Shown here: in pieces, positions 5,743 through 12,634 of the stretch
Position numbering within the stretch: the first letter of the stretch is position 1
How the letters are laid out: the number at the start of each line of letters is the position of its first letter
The notes under the pieces: model-generated
The model's database searches: none
Seen by the model: only the letters and a program-made list of their open reading frames with translations
What the model was told of the DNA's origin: nothing
Translations under genes and position numbers: made by a program
Origin: a bacterium
GTDB lineage: Bacteria; Bacteroidota; Bacteroidia; Bacteroidales; Bacteroidaceae
Assembly: GCA_004559785.1 (NCBI GenBank)
Contig: SFXD01000067.1
Location: 1-12,634 of the forward strand
Reading direction: 5' to 3'
Length of the DNA stretch: 12,634 nucleotides

Positions 5743-6492
5743 CTAAAGGTCGTTAATTGTTATCCTATTCTCTATCTTGCTGTCTATGATCTTGTTCTTT
5801 ATGACACTCTCTATCATGATGTCCCTTGTATATAGGTCTATCTCGTGTCTTTTCCTTGCCTTTCTCAGGGCATGCATCTTGTCGTTACCCTCTGCCAGAT
5901 AGTCGAGGGTGGCTACGGTATAGATGCGTTTCCTGTCGATTTCCTCTCCGTTAATGGTAGCTTTCTTCAGCCTCCCGTCGGACGTGATGACCATTCTCAC
6001 GCTACTGCTGACGGCTTCGCCACCTACTGCGGCTATGTCCTCCATCAGCTGGAGGAGGTCGGAACCTGCCATTTCCAGCACCACCAACTTGTTTTGGAAG
6101 GGTGAAATAAGATAGATGTCGCCAGCCCTTACTATTCCTTCTGGCATGTTGTTGCGCAATCCCCCGACGTTTACCAGGCCCATGTCGGCAGGTTCCAATC
6201 CCGTTGCCGTACTACCTTCCACCATCACGTCGGCTGCCCAGTTGCCAAGCAGGCTCTCGGGTCTGCCGGCAGACATTGCTATGCGGCTAAGTCCCAGTGG
6301 AGGCGACATCACGCTGTCTACCTTTCCCTTGTATGTCTCTATCGTCTTGACGGCATGGGGTGAAGCCATGCCGGTCCATTGCTCGGTAATCTCCACCTTT
6401 TCCCATGCGATGGATTTTACCCTGTACTGCTGCGCGCTTACGGCCAAAGGGGCAACGGCAAGCCACGCCAATAATAGATTGATTGACTTCAT
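5743..6492 (-). CDS. Exported 5'-nucleotidase C-terminal domain protein
   Basis: Protein of 249 aa consisting of a signal peptide (about 1-20, LLLAWLAVAPLAVSAQQ) and the substrate-binding 5_nucleotid_C domain. Family motifs are NVGGLRNNMPEG (108-119), GDIYLISPFQNKLVVLEM (124-141) and YTVATLDYLAEGND (191-204). These match the usual NGGGIR, GD...PF.N.L and YTVATNDFLAxGGD blocks. No metallophosphatase domain is present; it is supplied by the next gene, which starts directly at this gene's stop codon. The two probably form a complex equal to one full nucleotidase. The gene is first in its operon, with a promoter about 20 bp upstream. The last 30 residues are rich in Lys and Ile and go beyond the core domain. 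Confidence 0.88.
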   Translation of the reverse strand: MKSINLLLAWLAVAPLAVSAQQYRVKSIAWEKVEITEQWTGMASPHAVKTIETYKGKVDSVMSPPLGLSRIAMSAGRPESLLGNWAADVMVEGSTATGLEPADMGLVNVGGLRNNMPEGIVRAGDIYLISPFQNKLVVLEMAGSDLLQLMEDIAAVGGEAVSSSVRMVITSDGRLKKATINGEEIDRKRIYTVATLDYLAEGNDKMHALRKARKRHEIDLYTRDIMIESVIKNKIIDSKIENRITINDL

Positions 6493-6511
6493 ACATAATG
6501 ATTTTCAACCC

Positions 6512-6543
6512 CAAAATTAACAAAATTACCCATAGTGACCAAA
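6512..6543 (-). promoter_or_regulatory. Promoter of the split 5'-nucleotidase operon
   Basis: On the minus strand TTTG (6543-6540), a 20-bp spacer and TAATTTTG (6519-6512) match the Bacteroidetes consensus. Transcription would start near 6506, leaving a leader of only about 14 nt. A second TAATTTTG copy lies at 6528-6521 without a well-placed -33. Confidence 0.7.
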
Positions 6544-6557
6544 AATAATTGCCGGAA

Positions 6558-6590
6558 TTTGCGTATAATGGAAATAAAAGCGTAACTTTG
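6558..6590 (+). promoter_or_regulatory. Promoter of rplS
   Basis: TTTG (6558-6561), a 21-bp spacer and TAACTTTG (6583-6590, followed by CA) match the consensus. It stands back to back with the leftward nucleotidase promoter; the two -33 elements are 14 bp apart and do not overlap. Confidence 0.75.
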
Positions 6591-6596
6591 CAGCCG

Positions 6597-6680
6597 CTTT
6601 CCCGTGGGTCGCTGGCAGGAGAAGAGTGACCTGTTAAGCCCACGTGCGATCGACAAACAATTTTTCAATACAAACCAAAA
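6597..6680 (+). promoter_or_regulatory. Structured rplS leader, candidate bL19 autoregulatory element
   Basis: The leader of about 84 nt can form GGTCGCT (6607-6613) with AGTGACC (6625-6631), one G-U pair, and CGTG(GG) (6603-6608) with (CC)CACG (6639-6644). The longer forms of the two stems compete for the GG at 6607-6608; shortened, they could stack. An A/T-rich single-stranded stretch then leads to the ATG. Leaders bound by the encoded protein are common for ribosomal genes, and an L19 leader class is described in Flavobacteria. Equivalence with that class is inference. Confidence 0.45.
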
Positions 6681-7052
6681 ATGGCTGATTTAATCAAAAT
6701 TGCAGAAGAAGCATTTGCTACAGGCAAAAGCCACCCTTCGTTCAAGGCAGGTGACACAATTACCGTAGCTTACAGAATTGTCGAGGGTAACAAGGAGCGT
6801 GTACAGCAGTACCGCGGAGTTGTAATCAAGATTTCCGGACACGGCGACAACAAGCGTTTTACCGTACGCAAGATGTCGGGTACGGTGGGCGTGGAGCGTA
6901 TCTTCCCCATCTCAAGCCCCAACATCGACAGCATTACCGTCAACAAGATTGGTAAGGTACGTCGTGCCAAGCTTTACTACCTGCGCAACCTCACAGGCAA
7001 GAAGGCGCGCATCGCCGAGAAGCGTGCAATCATAAGCAAGGAGGAGGAATAA
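6681..7052 (+). CDS. rplS: 50S ribosomal protein bL19
   Basis: Component of the large ribosomal subunit at the 30S-50S interface, 123 aa, normal for the family. Recognisable blocks are FKAGDTITVAYRIVEGNKER (about 21-40), RVQQYRGVVI (40-49), FTVRKMSGTVGVERIFP (about 60-76), and the KIGKVRRAKLYYLR stretch near 89-102. A charged KKARIAEK tail follows. It stands alone here rather than behind rpsP, rimM and trmD as in many other phyla, which agrees with what I know of Bacteroidales. It has its own promoter, a foldable leader and a strong terminator, so it is probably a single-gene transcript. Confidence 0.98.
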   Translation: MADLIKIAEEAFATGKSHPSFKAGDTITVAYRIVEGNKERVQQYRGVVIKISGHGDNKRFTVRKMSGTVGVERIFPISSPNIDSITVNKIGKVRRAKLYYLRNLTGKKARIAEKRAIISKEEE

Positions 7053-7066
7053 GTCCCCGAAAGCAA

Positions 7067-7115
7067 GTGGGAAACCCACACGGCGGCGACTTGTCAGTCA
7101 ACTGGCAGGTCGCCG
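7067..7115 (+). terminator. rplS terminator, two consecutive hairpins
   Basis: A short hairpin GTGGG-AAA-CCCAC (7067-7079) is followed by a 14-bp stem, 7084-7097 paired with 7102-7115, with two G-U pairs and a TCAA tetraloop. A short TTTG follows, so the T-run is weak, but the stem is the strongest in the window. It lies about 60 bp past the end of the leftward HD gene and could stop both transcripts. Confidence 0.85.
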
Positions 7116-7174
7116 TTTGCTATATGTACGTTCGGCATGTGTGCCATGTGTAACGGCAATGCCTCGCCGTCCTC

Positions 7175-9235
7175 TCATTTCAGCTCAGGATATTGTATGC
7201 GCGTGTGGTATATGGTGCGCAACTTTGCCTTGAAAACCTCCTTCGCCTCGTTGATGTCGAGGAACGTGATGGGGCATAGGTTGAAGAATCCTGCCTCTAC
7301 CTGTCCGTTTACAATCTTGTCGACCATCGTGTTGATGTTCTCCTCTGTATATTCCTTGAGGCTTCTCGAAGCGGCCTCCACCGAGTCTGCCATCATCAGG
7401 ATTGCTTGTTCCAGGGTATGTGGGTTCGGTCCCGGGTATGTGAAGAGGGACTCGTCGACCTGCGAGTTGGGGAACGCATTCTTGTACGAGATGTAAAAGT
7501 ACTTTGCCATGCTGAGCCCGTGGTGCGTAGAGATGAATTCCCTAATGACGGTTGGCAACTTGTATTTCTCTGCAAGGGCAAGTCCATATTTTACGTGTTG
7601 TATGATTATCTGTGCGCTCTGTATGCAAGGAAGTGCGTTGTGGGGATTGGTCCCAGATTGGTTCTCCGTGAAGAATACCGAATTCTCCAGCTTGCCTATG
7701 TCGTGGTAGAGGGCTCCTGTCCTGACGAGCTGGCTCTCGGCCCCTATCCTGTTCGCCACCTCTGCTGCCAGGTTGGCAACCTGCATGCTGTGCTGGAATG
7801 TGCCGGGGGCTTCTTCCGAAAGGCGGCGGAGCAGGGGATTGTTTATGTCAGACAGTTCGACGAGAGTCACGACGGACGTGAAACCGAAGACCCTCTCGAT
7901 GGGAATGAGAAGCAGATATGACAGGAGGGACAGGATGCCGGCAATGACAAGGTAGATGTATGTCCATCGGTCGATGCCTTCTGCATGTAGGATGTTGGTC
8001 TTCATGAGGTCGATGCAGAAATTGGTGAGCAAGGTGGCAATCACCACAATGACCACGGCCCTGAATAGTTCGCTGCGCCGTGACAGTTGCCTCAGGCTGT
8101 ATATGGTGACGAGTCCGGCCACGGTCTGTATGGCGATGAACTCAAACGGCTTGGCAAGGGATGCGGCGCATATCATGATGGTGATGAAATGGGTTATGAA
8201 GGCGGTTCGCGAGTCCATGAATATCCTGATGAGAAGGGGTATCATGCAATAGGGTATGACATACACATGCATCAACGAATGGGCTATGAGTGAGTATGTT
8301 ATGAGGGGGAAAATGATTATCTGGCAAATGACGAGGAGTACGGTTCGCATCCTCTCGATGTAGTCTCTGCGGAACTGCTCGAAATACATCATCAGCAGCA
8401 TTATCATGATAGTGACGTACAAAGTCTGTCCGCCGAGGATAACAAGGCGTTCGGTGCTTGTCATGGACCTCCCCTGCTGGTGTCGCTCAAGCGAAGCCAG
8501 AACCTGAAAAGTATATTCGTCCACAATCTGTCCCTTGTCAACAAGTTTCTGCCCTGCCTGCACCTGTCCCATATACGGGACGAGCATCCCGTCAACCTCT
8601 GCCTTCTGCTGTTGCGACTTGCGAACGTCGTATAAAAGGTTGGGGGATATGTACTTGCTCAGGTCGCATTTCATCAGTTTCGCATGGGTGAATCGAGTGC
8701 TGTCTTCCTCTGCCATCAGGTACTCGTATGCGGTCTTGGGGGTAAATATCTGGTCGGTATGTCTGCTCTCGGACTCGTTCTGCTTGAAAACCCTAATCAG
8801 CCTTGTCTCCTCCTGCACGAGGCGGTCGTAGTCTTGGGACTCCATGATGCCTTGCTGGTAGACATGGGCGAATTTCTTCAGCAAGTGGTGCAGGTAGTAG
8901 CTGGGGACATTGCCCTCGGTAACCTTGGGGAACTCCTTTTCGAACAAGTCTGCCATTGCCTGTTGCTTGTCCGTGTCCCATAGGAAATATGGCTCGTAGT
9001 ACCTGTGAAGGCTGTCCTTCTCGCGTTGGATGTCGGCATCTGACTTGAAGATGGGGAAACTGTCCTTTGCTATGACGGGCAGGTCGTCCCATGGCTCGTG
9101 CAACCGATAGCTGTACTTAGAGGCCCCGTCTCTTGGAAGGCATAGTACGAGGATGAAGATACATGCGATGGCGAAGAAAACCCTGTATAGATAGTCCTTG
9201 GGACTAAGCTGGTGCTTGTGGTTGAATCTAATCAT
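7175..9235 (-). CDS. 7TMR-HD membrane phosphodiesterase (PgpH-like, HDIG domain)
   Basis: Integral membrane HD-domain hydrolase of 686 aa in the architecture of PgpH, which degrades cyclic di-AMP to pApA in Listeria. After one membrane segment (about 17-34) comes an extracytoplasmic 7TMR-HDED-type region to about 260. About seven membrane segments follow (265-450), then the cytoplasmic HD domain. Metal ligands are visible at H482 (QHSMQ), H511-D512 (YHDIGK), H547 (IIQHVKYG), H571/H572 (STHHG) and D617 (MADSVEA). The frame is open to 9319, but the ATG at 9233-9235 (MIRFNHKHQL) places the first membrane helix correctly and the extra 28 residues look like untranslated leader. It is convergent with rplS and divergent from gltX. 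The c-di-AMP activity is inferred from the family. Confidence 0.9.
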   Translation of the reverse strand: MIRFNHKHQLSPKDYLYRVFFAIACIFILVLCLPRDGASKYSYRLHEPWDDLPVIAKDSFPIFKSDADIQREKDSLHRYYEPYFLWDTDKQQAMADLFEKEFPKVTEGNVPSYYLHHLLKKFAHVYQQGIMESQDYDRLVQEETRLIRVFKQNESESRHTDQIFTPKTAYEYLMAEEDSTRFTHAKLMKCDLSKYISPNLLYDVRKSQQQKAEVDGMLVPYMGQVQAGQKLVDKGQIVDEYTFQVLASLERHQQGRSMTSTERLVILGGQTLYVTIMIMLLMMYFEQFRRDYIERMRTVLLVICQIIIFPLITYSLIAHSLMHVYVIPYCMIPLLIRIFMDSRTAFITHFITIMICAASLAKPFEFIAIQTVAGLVTIYSLRQLSRRSELFRAVVIVVIATLLTNFCIDLMKTNILHAEGIDRWTYIYLVIAGILSLLSYLLLIPIERVFGFTSVVTLVELSDINNPLLRRLSEEAPGTFQHSMQVANLAAEVANRIGAESQLVRTGALYHDIGKLENSVFFTENQSGTNPHNALPCIQSAQIIIQHVKYGLALAEKYKLPTVIREFISTHHGLSMAKYFYISYKNAFPNSQVDESLFTYPGPNPHTLEQAILMMADSVEAASRSLKEYTEENINTMVDKIVNGQVEAGFFNLCPITFLDINEAKEVFKAKLRTIYHTRIQYPELK

Positions 9236-9349
9236 TTTCAAGTTATATTTAGTGTGCACGAGGGCAATCAAACTCACTTGTATATGGCATGGAAGCCATT
9301 TCTGTATGCGAAAATACAAAAAAAACTCTTTTATGTGAAAAAAAAGGTG

Positions 9350-9357
9350 TAAATTTG
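9350..9357 (+). promoter_or_regulatory. -7 box of the gltX operon promoter
   Basis: TAAATTTG, followed by CA, lies 18 bp before the gltX ATG. No perfect TTTG sits at the expected -33 distance; TCTT (9327-9330) or the adjacent T-run is the best candidate. Transcription would start about 11 nt before the ATG. A weaker leftward box, TATTTTCG (9316-9309), may serve the HD gene. The rest of this 139-bp divergent region is A/T-rich with no other signal seen. Confidence 0.55.
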
Positions 9358-9374
9358 CAAAAAATAATCAACAA

Positions 9375-10940
9375 ATGGAAAATCTCAACAGGAAAGTGAG
9401 GGTTCGTTTTGCCCCAAGCCCCACGGGACCACTTCATATTGGTGGAGTGAGGACAGCATTGTACAACTATCTCTTTGCACGCCAGCATGGCGGTGAATTG
9501 ATATTCAGAATAGAAGATACTGACTCGACCCGCCTCGTGCCTGGAGCCGAGGACTACATCATCGAGAGCTTCAAGTGGCTTGGCATCAAGTTTGACGAGG
9601 GCGTAGGGTTCGGAGGAAACCATGGTCCATATCGACAGAGCGAGCGCAGGGACATATACAAGAAATATGTAAGGCAACTGCTCGACGCAGGAAGGGCATA
9701 CATCGCTTTCGACACTCCCGAGGAGCTTGATGCGAAAAGGAGCGAGGTGGAGAACTTCCAATATGATGCCAGCACTCGCCTTGGAATGCGAAACTCGCTG
9801 ACCATGCCTAAGGAGGAGGTAGACCGTCTCATGGCCGAAGGCAAGCAGTATGTGGTGCGTTTCCTGATTGAGCCAGGGCGTGAAATCGTGGTGGACGACA
9901 TCATACGTGGTGAGGTGCGGGTGAGCAGCAGCATATTGGACGACAAGGTGCTCTACAAGAGTGCAGACCAGTTGCCTACTTACCATCTGGCGAATATCGT
10001 CGACGACCATCTGATGGAGGTGACACATGTGATACGCGGAGAGGAATGGCTGCCAAGTGCTCCATTGCACGTGTTGCTATATGAGGCATTTGGATGGACA
10101 GACACCATGCCGAGATTTGCCCACCTGCCATTGTTGCTAAAGCCAATTGGCAATGGCAAGCTGAGCAAGCGGGATGGGGACAAGCTGGGCTTCCCCGTAT
10201 TCCCCCTCGAATGGCACGACCCCAAGAGTGGTACTGTCAGCAGCGGATATAGGGAGAAGGGCTATCTGCCCGAAGCCGTAGTCAACTTCCTCGCCCTATT
10301 GGGATGGAACCCAGGCAATGACCAAGAGTTGATGACTTTGGACGAAATGGTTGGGCTGTTCGACCTGAGCAAGTGTTCGAAGAATGGAGCGAAGTTCGAC
10401 TACATCAAGGCTGCATGGTTCAACCACCAATACCTTATCCGACAGCCAGACGAGAAATGGGTGCCGGCCTTCGACCGCATCCTGAGGGAGAACGGCATCG
10501 AGACTACGCCCGAGAAGGAGGCGGAAGTCGTGAGGATGATGAAACTGAAGGTGATAGAATATACCGACGGGCAGGGCAACAAGCGCAAGCGCAACATCAG
10601 TTTTGCCAGCGACCTTTGGCCTTTGTGCAAGTTTTTCTTCGTGGCACCAGAAGCAATCGACAAGGAGGACAAGTTCGTACGCAAGAATTGGAAGGAAGGT
10701 ACGGCCGAGGAGATAACCAGCCTTATGGAGGTAATCGAAGGTATCGAGGACTTCTCGGCAGAGGGGCAGAAGTCGGTTGTCGATGCCTGGGCCGAGCAAA
10801 CTGGCATGCGTCCATGGAATGCCTGGCGAATATGTCTGGTAGGAGCCGGACAAGGACCAGATATGTATGAACTATCGTCGTTCCTTGGCAAGGAAGAGAC
10901 TTTGAGAAGAATGCAACGTGCAAAAGAAATACTGTCCTGA
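9375..10940 (+). CDS. gltX: Glutamyl-tRNA synthetase
   Basis: Class I aminoacyl-tRNA synthetase charging tRNA-Glu in the cytoplasm, 521 aa. The Rossmann-fold opening RFAPSPTGPLHIGGVRTALY (11-30) holds the HIGH-type motif HIGG, and RIEDTDSTR follows (45-53). GKLSKRDGDKLG (261-272) is the KMSKS-type loop. The segment after AYIAF (108-112) has no cysteines, so it lacks the zinc-binding Cys set of the E. coli enzyme. The C-terminal anticodon-binding region is complete. No Gln amidotransferase genes are nearby, so one cannot tell whether it also charges tRNA-Gln. Its TGA overlaps the waaA ATG by one base (TGATG), indicating an operon. Confidence 0.97.
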   Translation: MENLNRKVRVRFAPSPTGPLHIGGVRTALYNYLFARQHGGELIFRIEDTDSTRLVPGAEDYIIESFKWLGIKFDEGVGFGGNHGPYRQSERRDIYKKYVRQLLDAGRAYIAFDTPEELDAKRSEVENFQYDASTRLGMRNSLTMPKEEVDRLMAEGKQYVVRFLIEPGREIVVDDIIRGEVRVSSSILDDKVLYKSADQLPTYHLANIVDDHLMEVTHVIRGEEWLPSAPLHVLLYEAFGWTDTMPRFAHLPLLLKPIGNGKLSKRDGDKLGFPVFPLEWHDPKSGTVSSGYREKGYLPEAVVNFLALLGWNPGNDQELMTLDEMVGLFDLSKCSKNGAKFDYIKAAWFNHQYLIRQPDEKWVPAFDRILRENGIETTPEKEAEVVRMMKLKVIEYTDGQGNKRKRNISFASDLWPLCKFFFVAPEAIDKEDKFVRKNWKEGTAEEITSLMEVIEGIEDFSAEGQKSVVDAWAEQTGMRPWNAWRICLVGAGQGPDMYELSSFLGKEETLRRMQRAKEILS

Positions 10941-12166
10941 TGCTCTATTCCTTAGCAATATACTTGTACATGTTTGCGGTGATACTCGTGTCGCCGTTCA
11001 ACAGAAAGGCCTGGCTGTTGGTAAAGGGGCATGTCAAGACCTTTCGCATCCTACGTAACAAGATTGACAGGAACGCCCGCTACGTATGGTTCCATGCAGC
11101 CTCTCTCGGGGAGTTCGAGCAGGGACGCCCACTCATAGAGCGCATCCGTAGGGAGCACCCTGAATTCAAGATTCTCCTGACCTTCTTCAGCCCTTCTGGA
11201 TATGAGGTTAGGAAGAACTACTCTGGTGCAGACGTGGTTTGCTACCTCCCATTCGACACTCCAGGCAACGTGAAGAGTTTCCTGCGTCTTGTAAGGCCAG
11301 AGATGGCATTCTTCATAAAATATGAATTCTGGATGAATTTCATATCTGCCTGCAAGAAGCGCAATATCCCAGTGTATAGCGTGAGCAGCATCTTCCGCAA
11401 GAACAAGGTGTTCTTCCGCTGGTATGGAGCTTCCTATGCCAAGGTGCTGAAGAAAGTGGACCATTTCTTTGTACAGGACGAAGAGTCGGCTAATTTGCTT
11501 GCCACCCTGGACATCACGGATAACGTACACATTGTAGGGGACACCCGCTTCGACAGGGTGCTCGACATCTACAACCAAGCCAAGGACCTCCCTATTGTGG
11601 ACAAGTTTGTCCAGGATGCACAATGCGTGCTTGTGGCAGGAAGCAGTTGGGAACCAGACGAGGACTTGATAATACCATATTTCAACAACCATCCTAACCT
11701 CAAGTTGATATTGGCTCCACATGTAATAAGCGAGGAGCATCTGCAATTCATAGAGAGCAAGCTAAAGCGGCGATACCTGAGGTATACTGATGCCACAGAG
11801 GAGAAGGCAGCCCAGGCAGACTGCCTGATAGTGAATTGCTACGGGCTGTTGAGCAGCATCTACCGTTATGGCAAGATTGCGTATGTGGGAGGTGGCTTTG
11901 GAGTAGGCATCCACAATGTACCAGAAGCAGCCGTTTACGGCATTCCTGTCCTAATAGGTCCAAACAACAAGGGATTCCGCGAGGCGCAGGACATGCTGCG
12001 TCTCGGAGGATGCTTTGAGGTGGATGGACGCACCTTGTTCAACGCCGTCCTCGACCGACTCGTAAAGAACAAGGCTCTGTCCAAGAAACGTGGTGTCATC
12101 AACAAGGACTACATTGAGTCGAATGCAGGAGCGACGGATATGGTTTTCAAAATCTTGAATCTATGA
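10940..12166 (+). CDS. waaA: 3-deoxy-D-manno-octulosonic acid (Kdo) transferase
   Basis: Membrane-associated glycosyltransferase of 408 aa (GT30) that adds Kdo from CMP-Kdo to lipid IVA in LPS core synthesis. An N-terminal hydrophobic anchor (about 1-20) is followed by the acceptor domain with HAASLGEFEQG (52-62), where E58 is the expected catalytic base. FFIKYEFW (124-131) is a family signature. The donor-binding half has AGSSWEPDED (233-242), APHVISEEH (259-267), and GGGFGVGIHNVPEAAVYG (317-334) leading to IGPNNKGFREAQ. Length is normal. Whether it transfers one or two Kdo cannot be read; Bacteroidales usually carry one. It overlaps gltX by one base and the following lipoprotein gene by four (ATGA). 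Confidence 0.95.
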   Translation: MLYSLAIYLYMFAVILVSPFNRKAWLLVKGHVKTFRILRNKIDRNARYVWFHAASLGEFEQGRPLIERIRREHPEFKILLTFFSPSGYEVRKNYSGADVVCYLPFDTPGNVKSFLRLVRPEMAFFIKYEFWMNFISACKKRNIPVYSVSSIFRKNKVFFRWYGASYAKVLKKVDHFFVQDEESANLLATLDITDNVHIVGDTRFDRVLDIYNQAKDLPIVDKFVQDAQCVLVAGSSWEPDEDLIIPYFNNHPNLKLILAPHVISEEHLQFIESKLKRRYLRYTDATEEKAAQADCLIVNCYGLLSSIYRYGKIAYVGGGFGVGIHNVPEAAVYGIPVLIGPNNKGFREAQDMLRLGGCFEVDGRTLFNAVLDRLVKNKALSKKRGVINKDYIESNAGATDMVFKILNL

Positions 12167-12634
12167 TAAAAGTTAACGGACATGGCATCTTAGCGTATAC
12201 GGCCAAGGTGATAGCGAGCCTTTTTATGATACCTCTCGTTTTGGCCTCATGCCAAAAGATTAATCTTGACGAGGAAGAGGAAAGTGAAGAAAAGGTAAGT
12301 ATGTCTAAGGTCAAGATAACCACTCGTGCTGCCGGTCCTTCTTCCTTGCAATATCCCATATACATATACGGATTCTCCGCAAGTGGAGCCCTCGTTGCTT
12401 ATCAGGAACTGAAGGACGAGGGAAGTTCTCTTGCGATAAGTCTTCCCACCAATGCAGAGACATCCCTGGTGGCTGTTTCAGCAGATGCCGGTGTTTACAA
12501 CATCCCGTCATCGCCTGTAAGCAGTTCTGTCATTACGATGAAGGCTCCTCAACTGCCTAATGGCGTTAATAACTCTGTGGTGAACAATGCAAAGGGCAAT
12601 GTTACCTCAAATCCCATACAAATGGGTAGCGCCA
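12163..12634 (+). CDS. Exported lipoprotein, possibly FimB/Mfa2-type fimbrial subunit, 3' end missing
   Basis: The first 157 codons lie in the window and the frame is still open at its end. The ATG at 12163 overlaps the waaA stop (ATGA). Residues 1-29 form a lipoprotein signal peptide with lipobox VLASC, cysteine C30. The mature start CQKINLDEEEESEE is strongly acidic, resembling the lipoprotein export signal that sends Bacteroidetes lipoproteins to the cell surface. The next part is beta-rich (YPIYIYGFSASGALVAYQEL, about 64-83; LAISLP; a GVYNIP segment; NPIQMGSA at the edge). That order recalls FimB/Mfa2 fimbrial anchors, which have a similar (PL)QMG block before a beta repeat. A different surface lipoprotein is possible because the rest is not visible. 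Confidence 0.75.
   Translation, partial: MIKVNGHGILAYTAKVIASLFMIPLVLASCQKINLDEEEESEEKVSMSKVKITTRAAGPSSLQYPIYIYGFSASGALVAYQELKDEGSSLAISLPTNAETSLVAVSADAGVYNIPSSPVSSSVITMKAPQLPNGVNNSVVNNAKGNVTSNPIQMGSA

Noticed and set aside
9236..9319. N-terminal extension of the 7TMR-HD protein to 9319
   Set aside because: The 28 extra residues have no family features, and the ATG at 9233-9235 gives the normal short cytoplasmic start before the first membrane helix.
9249..10070. Long minus-strand frame of 273 codons over gltX
   Set aside because: It is antisense to well-supported gltX motifs, has low-complexity His-rich translation and shows no recognisable domain.
11051..11746. Minus-strand frame of 231 codons over waaA
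   Set aside because: It is antisense to conserved Kdo transferase motifs and has no signal of its own.
1..12634. CRISPR array, insertion sequence, integrase or attachment sites
   Set aside because: No regularly spaced direct repeats, terminal inverted repeats, transposase motifs or duplicated tRNA end were found. The tRNA at the left edge is cut before its 3' end, so an integration site there cannot be judged.

Overview
The window looks like chromosome of a Bacteroidales bacterium, most likely Prevotella-like. The evidence is Bacteroidetes-type promoters (TTTG, a 19-21 bp spacer, then TAnnTTTG) in front of several genes, a PorT-family protein of the type IX secretion system, an ECF sigma factor paired with a FecR-type anti-sigma factor, an EFR1-type flavodoxin/ferredoxin fusion, and a lipoprotein with an acidic stretch after its lipidated cysteine. 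No insertion sequence, phage, CRISPR array or integrase was seen.

Layout. Positions 1-2843 hold a leftward block: an ECF sigma factor gene (GTG start), an unusual FecR protein that continues into a GLUG-repeat domain, and the 5' half of a tRNA-Met with its own promoter. The sigma gene is preceded by a leader of about 190 nt with predicted folding. Its promoter interleaves with the rightward promoter of the EFR1-type gene (3030-3782). That gene overlaps porT tail to tail by 13 bp. A 54-residue 2[4Fe-4S] ferredoxin (4652-4816) follows. Next is a leftward pair (4867-6492) that carries the two halves of a UshA-type 5'-nucleotidase as separate exported proteins in reversed order. Divergent from it is rplS (ribosomal protein bL19), with a foldable leader and a strong terminator. 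A leftward 7TMR-HD (PgpH-like) membrane phosphodiesterase comes next, divergent from a tightly packed rightward operon: gltX, waaA and the start of an exported lipoprotein cut by the window edge.

How the genes fit together. Much is housekeeping: translation (tRNA-Met, bL19, GluRS), Kdo transfer to lipid A, nucleotide salvage in the envelope, electron transfer, T9SS and probably c-di-AMP turnover. The accessory element is the sigma/FecR-GLUG pair. It has no TonB-dependent receptor or SusC/SusD gene beside it in the window, and its anti-sigma factor ends in a domain type better known from surface adhesins. It is the best candidate here for an undescribed signalling arrangement; the ligand, the regulon and any link to the divergent redox gene are inference.
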